Assembly: GCA_036500225.1 (NCBI GenBank)
Contig: DASYCJ010000055.1
Span: 1-64,000 of the forward strand
From: DASUBN01 sp036500225
GTDB taxonomy: Bacteria > Pseudomonadota > Gammaproteobacteria > Natronospirales > REEB76
Direction: 5' to 3'
DNA: 64,000 nucleotides
Position numbers and translations under genes: made by a program. The stretch's first letter is position 1, and every line of letters starts with the position of its first letter. Of the stretch, positions 51,379 through 58,905 are shown piece after piece. The notes beneath the pieces are model-generated. The model was not told where the DNA came from, ran no database searches, and worked only from the letters and a program-made list of their open reading frames with translations.

Positions 51379-54006
51379 CTAAGCCAGACCGGTCCGGCGA
51401 CGCCTGCGCAACCCCAGGAACAAGCCCAATAGCGGCAGCATCGGCAGCCAGAAGGCGCCCAGGAAGGAATGTCCGCCGCCGCTATCCCCCACCGGGTTCT
51501 TCTGCACGTTGATGGGGATGGTCGCGATGTTCGAGAGCTTGACGCCGTCGCTCACCTGGAAGGACATGGTATCCAGGCCGGTGACTCCGGTATTGGCCTG
51601 ATAGTTGAAGATCCCGGTAGTGGTCCCGTAACTCAGGGTGCCATCCAGGGGCAGCGTAGTCACGACGTAGGTCAGGGTATCGCCGTCCACGTCGAGGGCC
51701 GGGAAGAAGCTGATAGCCGGTTGCCGGCCATCGGGTATCACCAGGGCCGTGGGCAGGGCGCGCGGCGCCTGATCCGCGGCCACCACGCCGTGGATCTCGG
51801 TCATCACGTTCACGTCGTCGCTGTCGCCGTTGACTACCGCCAGATCCGGCTGGCCGTCCTCATCGAAGTCGCCGATGGCGACGCCGCGCGGTCCGATCTC
51901 GGTCGCGTAGGGCGAACTCAGGAAGCCGCCTTTGCCGTTGCCGAGCATTACGCCCACCGCGCTGCTGCCGGAACAGCTCACCACCACGTCGGGATCGCTG
52001 TCCGCATTCAAGTCTGCCACCGTAATACTACGAGGGTTGGCGCAGGTAGGGAATGGGGACGGCACGGTGGCAAAGAAGCCCTTGCCGTTACCTGTCATCA
52101 CTACCAGTTCGCTGTCGCTGGAATCAGCGATGAGTATGTCCAAGTGATGATTGTTGTTCACGTCCGCCAGGCTGACGCGCACGCCGACGGCGCCGTAGAT
52201 GTCCACGCTGGTACCGCTGTGGTTTAGGGTCGGCGTGATCAAGCCTCCCTTATGGTCGTTCTTCAATACTGCGACGTTTCCGCCCACAGTTACCACATCG
52301 GGGAAACCGTCTTGTTCCACATCACCTACCGCCAGACCGTTTATCTGGGTCGAGGAGGGATAACTGACGCGTGCCCGGAAGGTGCCGTCGCCGTTGCCGC
52401 GCAGGATACTGACGGTATTGACCACTGCGTTGGCCACCACCAGGTCTAGCTTGCCATCGTGGTCCATGTCGGCGATGCCGATATCCACGGCATTGGAGCC
52501 GGCTTCGAAGTCATGCGCCGCACCGAAACCGCCGAGGCCATCGCCGAGCAGCACGCTGACACTGTTGTCGCCGGAGTTGACGGTGACGGCGTCCAGGATA
52601 CCGTCACCATTCAGGTCTGCCAGCAATACGCGTTGCGGGTTGGCGCCCACCTTGAAAGTCTGCTGTACCTGGAAAGTGCCGTCTCCATTGCCGAGACGCA
52701 CGCTCAGGGTATTGTCCGCAGAATCGGTCTCCACCAAATCCAAATGACCGTCGCCGTTCAGATCCGCAGTCTGCACATCGCTGGGTGTATTGCCGGTGGT
52801 ATAGGAGTTCTGCAGATGGAAATGACCGGTGCCGTCGTTGTACAACAGCTGCATGAGACTGGCGTCCGCGTTGACGACCGCGATGTCCGGTTTGCCCGTA
52901 CCTCTGAAGTCGGCGACCGTGAGACCCTGCACTTCCAGGGCGCCGGCGATGCCGTTGGCTGGATAGTCGACTCCGGAACCGAACCCCCCGTTGCTGTTAC
53001 CGCGTAGCACCCGCACCGTGCCATTGGCGAGACTGCCGGCGATCAGATCCTGCAAGCCGTCTCCGTCCACATCGGCCACGGCCAAGTAGGTGCTCTGCAA
53101 GCCGGTCTCAATGAAGTGCCCCGGTTTGAATCTTCCGTCGCCCAGGCCGGGGAGATATATCACCGAATCCCCATTCACATCGGTGGAGGTGGTGATCACG
53201 TCCTGCTTGCCGTCGCGATTGAAGTCGCCGACTACCATCATCTGTAACTGCGAGGTCGGGAGCTGGGGACCCAGTCGGGTGGTAGTCATGGCCTTGAAGG
53301 CTCCGCCCCCCGCGTTGAGTAGGACGCCGATGTTGTCGTCCAGGTTGTTGTTAACCAGGATGTCGGGCTTGCCATCGTTGTTCATGTCGGCGACGGCGAC
53401 GAATATCGGGCCGACGCCCACTGGGACCACCTCTTCCGGCTTGAGGGTGCCATCGCCCCTGCCGATGAGCACGCTCAGGGTGTTGTCGTTGAAGTTGGCC
53501 GTGATCACGTCGGGCACGCCGTCTCCGTTCAGGTCAGCGATGGTAATCGCTACCGGATCCAGGCCCGTCGGGTAGGTCGGGACCGGCGTGCCGACGCTGT
53601 TGGCGGCCTGGTCGGCGGTCTGGGCCTTGAAGGTGCCGTCACCAACACCTAACAACACACTGATGTTGTTATCGGTGCTGTCGACCACTACGATATCCAC
53701 GTTGCCATCGCGGTTGAGGTCAGCCACCGCCAGCGCCTCAGGCTGGGTGCCAGCGACGTAATAGGCGATAGGGCTCTTGAAGGTACCGTCGCCGTTGTTG
53801 ATGAGCACAGCGATGGTCTGATCGGTGCCGATCTCGACCAAGTCCAGCTTACCGTCCCCGTTGACGTCCGCATTCACCACTGCTGCGGGGCCGTTGAGCG
53901 TGGAGAAGAACTGGGTCGGATAGAGGCCCTTGGCGGACACGACGCCGCAATAGGCGAGAGCCGCTAGCCCCAGGGCATAGCCGGGCAGGAGTCGTCTGCT
54001 GTGCAT
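51379..54006 (-). CDS. Large secreted FG-GAP/VCBS repeat protein with C-terminal sorting-like tail
   Basis: 875 residues with a signal peptide (1-25). Most of the protein is about 12-14 FG-GAP repeats, each with a calcium-binding D-x-N-x-D-G-x-x-D element such as DLNGDGVPDVI, as in integrin-like beta-propellers. A cadherin/Big-like segment follows (about 735-830). The tail is GGGHSFLGAFWLPMLPL, a hydrophobic helix, then RRRRR, resembling a GlyGly-CTERM-type sorting signal. Likely a cell-surface or secreted adhesive protein. Candidate -10 TATAAT at 54084-54089. Confidence 0.85.
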   Translation of the reverse strand: MHSRRLLPGYALGLAALAYCGVVSAKGLYPTQFFSTLNGPAAVVNADVNGDGKLDLVEIGTDQTIAVLINNGDGTFKSPIAYYVAGTQPEALAVADLNRDGNVDIVVVDSTDNNISVLLGVGDGTFKAQTADQAANSVGTPVPTYPTGLDPVAITIADLNGDGVPDVITANFNDNTLSVLIGRGDGTLKPEEVVPVGVGPIFVAVADMNNDGKPDILVNNNLDDNIGVLLNAGGGAFKAMTTTRLGPQLPTSQLQMMVVGDFNRDGKQDVITTSTDVNGDSVIYLPGLGDGRFKPGHFIETGLQSTYLAVADVDGDGLQDLIAGSLANGTVRVLRGNSNGGFGSGVDYPANGIAGALEVQGLTVADFRGTGKPDIAVVNADASLMQLLYNDGTGHFHLQNSYTTGNTPSDVQTADLNGDGHLDLVETDSADNTLSVRLGNGDGTFQVQQTFKVGANPQRVLLADLNGDGILDAVTVNSGDNSVSVLLGDGLGGFGAAHDFEAGSNAVDIGIADMDHDGKLDLVVANAVVNTVSILRGNGDGTFRARVSYPSSTQINGLAVGDVEQDGFPDVVTVGGNVAVLKNDHKGGLITPTLNHSGTSVDIYGAVGVRVSLADVNNNHHLDILIADSSDSELVVMTGNGKGFFATVPSPFPTCANPRSITVADLNADSDPDVVVSCSGSSAVGVMLGNGKGGFLSSPYATEIGPRGVAIGDFDEDGQPDLAVVNGDSDDVNVMTEIHGVVAADQAPRALPTALVIPDGRQPAISFFPALDVDGDTLTYVVTTLPLDGTLSYGTTTGIFNYQANTGVTGLDTMSFQVSDGVKLSNIATIPINVQKNPVGDSGGGHSFLGAFWLPMLPLLGLFLGLRRRRRTGLA

Positions 54007-54083
54007 GCTGTTCCTCTAAAGACGAAGGGCCGGGTACCGAGGGGATCAACCCAGGAGAGCAGCGGCCGAGGGGTCCGGCCGCC

Positions 54084-54089
54084 ATTATA
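54084..54089 (-). promoter_or_regulatory. Consensus -10 box for the FG-GAP protein gene
   Basis: TATAAT on the minus strand, 77 nt before the ATG. No convincing -35 at 16-18 bp, so confidence is limited. Confidence 0.4.
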
Positions 54090-54101
54090 CCCATGAACCC
54101 A

Positions 54102-54132
54102 CGCGCACCCCCGTAATACTGGGGGTGACGCG
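54102..54132 (-). terminator. Hairpin between M28 peptidase and FG-GAP gene
   Basis: Stem CGCG+CACCCCC paired with GGGGGTG+CGCG with one bulged A and an 8-nt loop. It starts 9 nt past the M28 stop; no T-run follows. Confidence 0.4.
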
Positions 54133-54141
54133 GCTGCGGGA

Positions 54142-55545
54142 TCAGGGTTTACCGGTCCCCGACTGGTCCGGGGTGAAGGCGCCGGCCGCCCCCGGGAACA
54201 CCACCGGGCTCTCGAAACCATCCTGCGAGACGGCGGCTACGCCGAAGAACCAGTCATCGATGCTCACATCCTTCAGCAGGTAATGCTGCACCGGTCCGAC
54301 GTAGTGGCCGGCGTTCCAGCGCGGGTCGATGGTGGCCCGCCAGTGCAAACGGTAGCCGGCCGCACCAGCCGAGGGCTTCCAGTCGAACACCGTGTCGGTG
54401 CCGCCGGACAGGCCAGGAGCAGGATCGGAAGCGATGCTGACGCCCGAGGGCGGTGCCGGCGCCCAGGCCATGCCGGCCAGGGCGATGGCATTGGTCGCCG
54501 CCACCTTGGCGAGGTAGGGGAAGTCCACTCCGGAGAGCACATCACCGTAATGTATGCCACCCTCGACCCTCACGTCCTGGTGCTGGTGCGTGAAGTCTTC
54601 GTGGGACTCGGTGAAGCGTACCGCCGGATAGCCCAGCTCATTGAAAGCCACTTGGTCCCCGCCACGTCCATAACGGTCGGTGCGATACACCATCATCACG
54701 TGCCAGTTAGGGATGTAACGCTCCGCCTGCAAGGCATAGCGCGCCACGTTTCGCGAAGGTGAGTCCACTTCGCCGCCGTGATAACGCCGTTCGTTGGCTT
54801 CCTTGGGCGTCTCCAGGGCGCGCGTGCCCTCCGAGAAGACCCGCACAGTGGTGTTGTCGGTGACGCCGTTCTGGCCATGGCTGTTGCCGACGATGTCGTT
54901 GTTGAGATCTGCCTCCACCTGCCACTGGTGGTTATGGGCGTACTGGGCGATGACCTTACCACCGTACAGGCCCTGCTCCTCACCGCTGTCCACCGAGTAG
55001 ACGATGCTGGCGGCGAACTTATACTTGCTGAGCACCCGCGCGGTCTCCAGCACCGCCGCCACACCGGAACCGTCATCGTCGGCACCGGGCGCATCGGATT
55101 TGGCATCCATCACGTCGCGCACCCGCGAGTCCAGGTGCCCGGTCATCACCAGGTAACGGTCGGGATCAGTGGCGCCCCTCTGGATGGCCACGATGTCCAT
55201 GACATCGACCCCGTCTTTGGGCGTGCGCTCGCCGGTGAAGACCTGCGAAGGTGTGATGACCTCGAGACAGCCGCCGCAGTCCTTTGATATCTGCTTGAAG
55301 CGGGACTGCACCCAGCGTCGTGCCGCGCCGATGCCACGCTTGTCCGATTTGGTATCGGAGAGAGTGCTGCGGGTGCCGAAGCCCACCAGGGTGCTGAGGG
55401 TGGACTGGAGCTGGGCCGGGTCCATGGCCTCTGCGATCTCACCGAACACCGGATGCTCGTCCGGGGGCGGCGGCGCCATGTCGCCGGCGAAAGCCACGGC
55501 GGTGAGGAGGCTTGAGAGCAGTACAGGCAGGACGCGCAAGCGCAT
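54142..55545 (-). CDS. Secreted M28-family peptidase with C-terminal FN3-like domain
   Basis: 467 residues starting at the ATG at 55543-55545 (MRLRVLPVLLSSLL), with a signal peptide (1-20) and GGAG upstream. The catalytic core has MTGHLDSRVRD (His), GADDDGSGVAAVLE (bridging Asp) and VDSGEEQGLYG (Glu, Glu). VAFNELGYPAVRFTESHEDF gives the later His region. Residues about 370-460 look like a fibronectin-III-type domain (DTVFDWKPSAGAAGYRLHWR). It is a second exported M28 enzyme in the window, clearly different from the one at 41606. Confidence 0.88.
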   Translation of the reverse strand: MRLRVLPVLLSSLLTAVAFAGDMAPPPPDEHPVFGEIAEAMDPAQLQSTLSTLVGFGTRSTLSDTKSDKRGIGAARRWVQSRFKQISKDCGGCLEVITPSQVFTGERTPKDGVDVMDIVAIQRGATDPDRYLVMTGHLDSRVRDVMDAKSDAPGADDDGSGVAAVLETARVLSKYKFAASIVYSVDSGEEQGLYGGKVIAQYAHNHQWQVEADLNNDIVGNSHGQNGVTDNTTVRVFSEGTRALETPKEANERRYHGGEVDSPSRNVARYALQAERYIPNWHVMMVYRTDRYGRGGDQVAFNELGYPAVRFTESHEDFTHQHQDVRVEGGIHYGDVLSGVDFPYLAKVAATNAIALAGMAWAPAPPSGVSIASDPAPGLSGGTDTVFDWKPSAGAAGYRLHWRATIDPRWNAGHYVGPVQHYLLKDVSIDDWFFGVAAVSQDGFESPVVFPGAAGAFTPDQSGTGKP

Positions 55546-55747
55546 GGCTTCATCTCCCGAGAGCAGCCGGCGAGTGAGGGCCGGCTGGCTATTCTGCGAC
55601 CGGCCGGGGCCCGGTGGAAGCCTGCGCATGTGTCGAACTGTAACGGCACCCGGCTTAGCGTTGCGGTATAAAGTGGCGGAGCTGTACACTCGGCCGCCGC
55701 TGCCGCGCTATAGCCAGGCAAGCTGCTCTCCAACCAGGGCCTCTCCC

Positions 55748-56659
55748 ATGCGCAAACCCTCCCGGATCCTGAACCTCGTCCTCTTGCTGACTGCACTGGT
55801 CGCCCAGTCCGGTTGTGGGGGCGGAAGCAGCAGCAATACCACCCCTGGCGAGTTCACCATCGCTGTGCTTCCCACCAGCGCCTCGGTACCGGTCGGCAGT
55901 GACCGCCAGTTCACCGCTGAAGCCCGCGATTCCACCGGCGACGTGCTCACCGGCGTGACCTTCACCTGGCACTCCTCCGACACCCGCATCGCCATCCCCG
56001 TCGGCGGCGGCAGCTTCCGCGGCATCGCGGTGGGCGTGGCCAACATCACCGCCAGCGCCAGCATCGTGATCAAGGCCGGCCAGGGCATCACCAACATCGT
56101 CAGTCCCGCCGTGCCTCTCTCGGTGATCAGCGGCGTTGAAGGCACCGCCGCCCGGGGCGCGCCCCTGGCTGACGCGAGCGTGAGCCTGCGAGATGCCGAA
56201 GGCCAATATGCTGCAACCAGCGCCGATGCGAATGGACATTTCCAGATCGAGACGGCCGGCATGACCGGTCCCTTCCTGCTCAAGGCCACGACACCGGACG
56301 GCCGCGTGCTCTACGGAATGGCCGCGGACGTGGGCACTGCCAACGTAGACCCCTACACCGACGTGTTGGTGCGTAACTGGTACGCCGCTCACGGCGCCGA
56401 TCCGGACCAAGCCTTCGCCGGCCAGGCAGCCCTGCCCCAGATCCATGACCTGCAGGTATCGGACCAGAGCCTGGTGAAACAGTTGGGCCCAGAACTCACG
56501 GCCCATGGTCTGGACGCGGCCCACTTCAGCCTGCTCAACACGCCTTTCACCGCGGATCATTCGGGCTTCGACGCGGTCGTGGACCAGAGCCGGATTAACC
56601 CCGCTTCCCGTAGCATCCAGGTGGAGGGCAAGAGCCTCCAGCTGGCGGCGAGCCCCTGA
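55748..56659 (+). CDS. Lipoprotein with Big_2 and carboxypeptidase-regulatory-like domains
   Basis: 303 residues starting at the ATG at 55748 (MRKPSRILNLVLLL). The lipobox QSGC places the lipid Cys at about residue 23, followed by a flexible GGGSSS. Residues about 35-115 are a Big_2 immunoglobulin-like domain (LPTSASVPVGSDRQFTAEA, TFTWHSSDTRIA). Residues about 130-200 resemble CarboxypepD_reg (PLADASVSLRDAEGQYAATS, GHFQIETAG). The C-terminal 100 residues are unassigned. It is surface or periplasmic, and divergent from the M28 peptidase. Confidence 0.78.
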   Translation: MRKPSRILNLVLLLTALVAQSGCGGGSSSNTTPGEFTIAVLPTSASVPVGSDRQFTAEARDSTGDVLTGVTFTWHSSDTRIAIPVGGGSFRGIAVGVANITASASIVIKAGQGITNIVSPAVPLSVISGVEGTAARGAPLADASVSLRDAEGQYAATSADANGHFQIETAGMTGPFLLKATTPDGRVLYGMAADVGTANVDPYTDVLVRNWYAAHGADPDQAFAGQAALPQIHDLQVSDQSLVKQLGPELTAHGLDAAHFSLLNTPFTADHSGFDAVVDQSRINPASRSIQVEGKSLQLAASP

Positions 56660-56777
56660 TACCTCCTTAGGGTCGGCCATCCGGCTGGCCCCTATTTAGC
56701 GCCGGTCTCTAAACCCTGGCTATGCTCAACCCGTCCAATCAGGTAACCGGATCCTAAGTTTTGGGGCGCCGGGGGCC

Positions 56778-56818
56778 TTGAAATTCCTTAGGCCTGTGTT
56801 ATAGTCAGATAATACACC
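56778..56818 (+). promoter_or_regulatory. Promoter with second YtrA-type operator
   Basis: -35 TTGAAA (56778-56783), 16-bp spacer, -10 TATAGT (56800-56805). The dyad at 56795-56818 (arms TGTGTTATAG and ATAATACACC) matches 19 of 24 positions of the operator at 26291-26314 and sits at the same place relative to the -10. Confidence 0.7.
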
Positions 56819-56853
56819 AGTACGCCTAGGGCGTATCGAATCAGGAGCCGCCT

Positions 56854-58077
56854 ATGTCCACCCGCACCATCAGCCTCTTCTGCCTCGCCGCCCTGGCAGG
56901 CTTGGCCGCCGGACCGGCCTTCGCCACTCAGAGTGCCGAGAAGGCCGACACCTACAAGAACCCCGCCATCAAGGCCGGGGGCAGCTTGGACCTCACCAAC
57001 ATGCTGGGTCACGTGGACGTGGTCGCCGCCACAGATGGGGTGCTGGCGGTCGACAGCAAGATCGAAGCAGCCGCGGGCAGCGATGCCGATGCCCAGGCCC
57101 TGCTCGGCAAGGTGAAGATCGAGACCAATGTAAGCGGTAACAAGGTGACCATCGACACCAAGTACCCGCTCGACCAGTACGACGAGTACTTCTACAACGA
57201 CAAGCGCCATCAGGCCTTCATCGGCATCGGCACCAACAACACCACCACCACCTACGACGGCGAACGGGTGCGCATCAACAGCGGCACTTTCGGTTCCGGC
57301 GTGAACCTACACGTGGACTACGTGGTGCACGTGCCGAAGGGCGTGCGTGTGGTGGTGGACAACAAGGTCGGCATGATCGAGGCTGCAGGCGTGGACGCTC
57401 CCCTGACCCTGGAGAGCGCCTCCGGCGACATCAAGTCCAGCAAGGGTGGCGACAGCCTGGTGGCCGATACCGGCAGCGGCGACGTGACGGTCGAGGACCA
57501 GACCGGCTCGGTGCAGATGGATAGCGGTTCCGGAGATCTCGAGGTGAGCAACCAGAAGGGTGGCGACGTCAAGATCAAGACCGGCTCCGGCGACGTGAAG
57601 CTCGAAGAGGTAGCCAGCGCTGTGACCGGCAGCACCGGTTCCGGCGACGTGGAACTGCGTAAGTTCACCGGCAGCGGCGCCGATCTCGATACCGGTTCCG
57701 GCGACATCACCCTGCAAGACGTTAGCGGTTCCCTGAACCTGCGCGCCGGCTCGGGTGACATCCGCGGCAGCGGCCTCAAGTCCACCACCGTCATCGAGAG
57801 CCACTCCGGCAGCGGCGACGTGACCTTAAGCGGCGATCTGGGTGACCTGGTGCGCCTCACTGCCGATACTGGCAGTGGCGACATCATGATCACGACCAGC
57901 CGCGTGCCCTCCTTGCACATCGAAGCCAGCTCGGAGTCGGGCGACCTCACCGTGGACCTTCCGGGCATGCAGAACGTCTCCAGCCGCCACCATGAGTTCC
58001 GCGGCGACGTGAACGGCGGCAAGGGCTCAGCGCAGTTGGACGCGGGCTCCGGCGACGTGAGCTTCACCAAGAGCTGA
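56854..58077 (+). CDS. Secreted DUF4097 beta-solenoid protein with GSGD repeats
   Basis: 407 residues with a signal peptide (1-24). Residues about 185-400 contain at least ten copies of a rung ending G-S-G-D-(V/I/L), for example TGSGDVTVEDQTGSVQ and TGSGDVKLEEVASAV. They predict a regular right-handed beta-solenoid of the DUF4097/head-GIN type. Two tyrosine/asparagine-rich stretches occur at about 108-130. It is related in fold to the two DUF4097-like proteins at 21524-23166. Its promoter has the same operator as theirs, so it is likely co-regulated. It is followed by a strong terminator. Confidence 0.85.
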   Translation: MSTRTISLFCLAALAGLAAGPAFATQSAEKADTYKNPAIKAGGSLDLTNMLGHVDVVAATDGVLAVDSKIEAAAGSDADAQALLGKVKIETNVSGNKVTIDTKYPLDQYDEYFYNDKRHQAFIGIGTNNTTTTYDGERVRINSGTFGSGVNLHVDYVVHVPKGVRVVVDNKVGMIEAAGVDAPLTLESASGDIKSSKGGDSLVADTGSGDVTVEDQTGSVQMDSGSGDLEVSNQKGGDVKIKTGSGDVKLEEVASAVTGSTGSGDVELRKFTGSGADLDTGSGDITLQDVSGSLNLRAGSGDIRGSGLKSTTVIESHSGSGDVTLSGDLGDLVRLTADTGSGDIMITTSRVPSLHIEASSESGDLTVDLPGMQNVSSRHHEFRGDVNGGKGSAQLDAGSGDVSFTKS

Positions 58078-58101
58078 CGCACCCACCAGTGCAGGTCAGT
58101 C

Positions 58102-58133
58102 ACGGGCCCGCTGAATGCGGGCCCGTCTTTTTT
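58102..58133 (+). terminator. Rho-independent terminator after the DUF4097 gene
   Basis: Stem ACGGGCCCGC/GCGGGCCCGT (10 bp), 5-nt loop, then CTTTTTT. Confidence 0.92.
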
Positions 58134-58182
58134 GTGATGACGGAATCTTGACGCTGTAAGGCGCCCGGTCCAGATTGGACCC

Positions 58183-58872
58183 ATGGCGCCGCTCCCCCCA
58201 TATATAAGTATCGCCGAGGCCCGCGCCCGCCAGGAGAAGATGCGCGGACAGGTCGTGCGCAGTGGCGCACCGGAAGACGTGCGTTATGTGGCCGGCGTAG
58301 ACTGCGGTTTTCCTGGCATACATGAAGGCAAGGTGACTCGCGCCGCCGTGGCAGTACTCGCCTGGCCCAGCCTCGAACTCCATGAAAGATCCGTCATCGA
58401 ACGGCCCACGGACTTCCCCTATATCCCGGGCTACTTGTCTTTCCGGGAAGCACCGGCGGTATTGGAGGTGCTCGGCCGCCTCAAGACCCAGCCGGACCTG
58501 CTCATCGTGGACGGCCAAGGTTACGCCCACCCACGCGGTTTTGGCATCGCCTGCCACATCGGCGTGGAGACCGGCATCCCCAGCATCGGCGCCGGCAAGT
58601 CCCTGTTGGTGGGTGAATACACCATGCCGGCCGAGAAAGCCGGTTCCCGGCAGCCGCTTCGTTACAAGGGCGAGACCGTGGGCACGGTACTGCGTACCCG
58701 CGATGGCGTGGCGCCGCTGTTCGTCTCCGTCGGCCACAAGATGGGGCTCGATGCCGCCGTGGACTGGGTACTGGCCTGCACGCGGGGCTATCGCCTGCCG
58801 GAGACCACCCGCTGGGCGGATGGCCTGGCGGGAGATCCGGAGTTCCAGCTCAAGTCCCGTCGCAAGCGGTAA
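58183..58872 (+). CDS. nfi: Endonuclease V
   Basis: 229 residues, full length. It nicks DNA one nucleotide 3' of deaminated adenine (inosine) to start repair. Motifs are intact: YVAGVDCGF (Asp40), YIPGYLSFREAP (wedge and catalytic Glu), LLIVDGQGYAHPRGFG (Asp and His) and GAGKSLLVG. There is no Shine-Dalgarno before the ATG; TTGACG at 58148-58153 could be a -35, which would make the transcript nearly leaderless. The serA fusion follows after 33 nt. Confidence 0.93.
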   Translation: MAPLPPYISIAEARARQEKMRGQVVRSGAPEDVRYVAGVDCGFPGIHEGKVTRAAVAVLAWPSLELHERSVIERPTDFPYIPGYLSFREAPAVLEVLGRLKTQPDLLIVDGQGYAHPRGFGIACHIGVETGIPSIGAGKSLLVGEYTMPAEKAGSRQPLRYKGETVGTVLRTRDGVAPLFVSVGHKMGLDAAVDWVLACTRGYRLPETTRWADGLAGDPEFQLKSRRKR

Positions 58873-58905
58873 GATGCCTGCAGGGGTTCCATAAGAAGTA
58901 GGCAG

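Noticed and set aside
51379..54006. Periodic DNA pattern suspected as tandem repeat or CRISPR
   Set aside because: The repeats are at protein level (FG-GAP units of about 50-60 residues) with varied DNA; no identical repeats or unique spacers.
55169..55747. Upstream extension of the Big_2 lipoprotein
   Set aside because: It runs antisense through the M28 peptidase gene. The signal peptide and lipobox fix the start at 55748.
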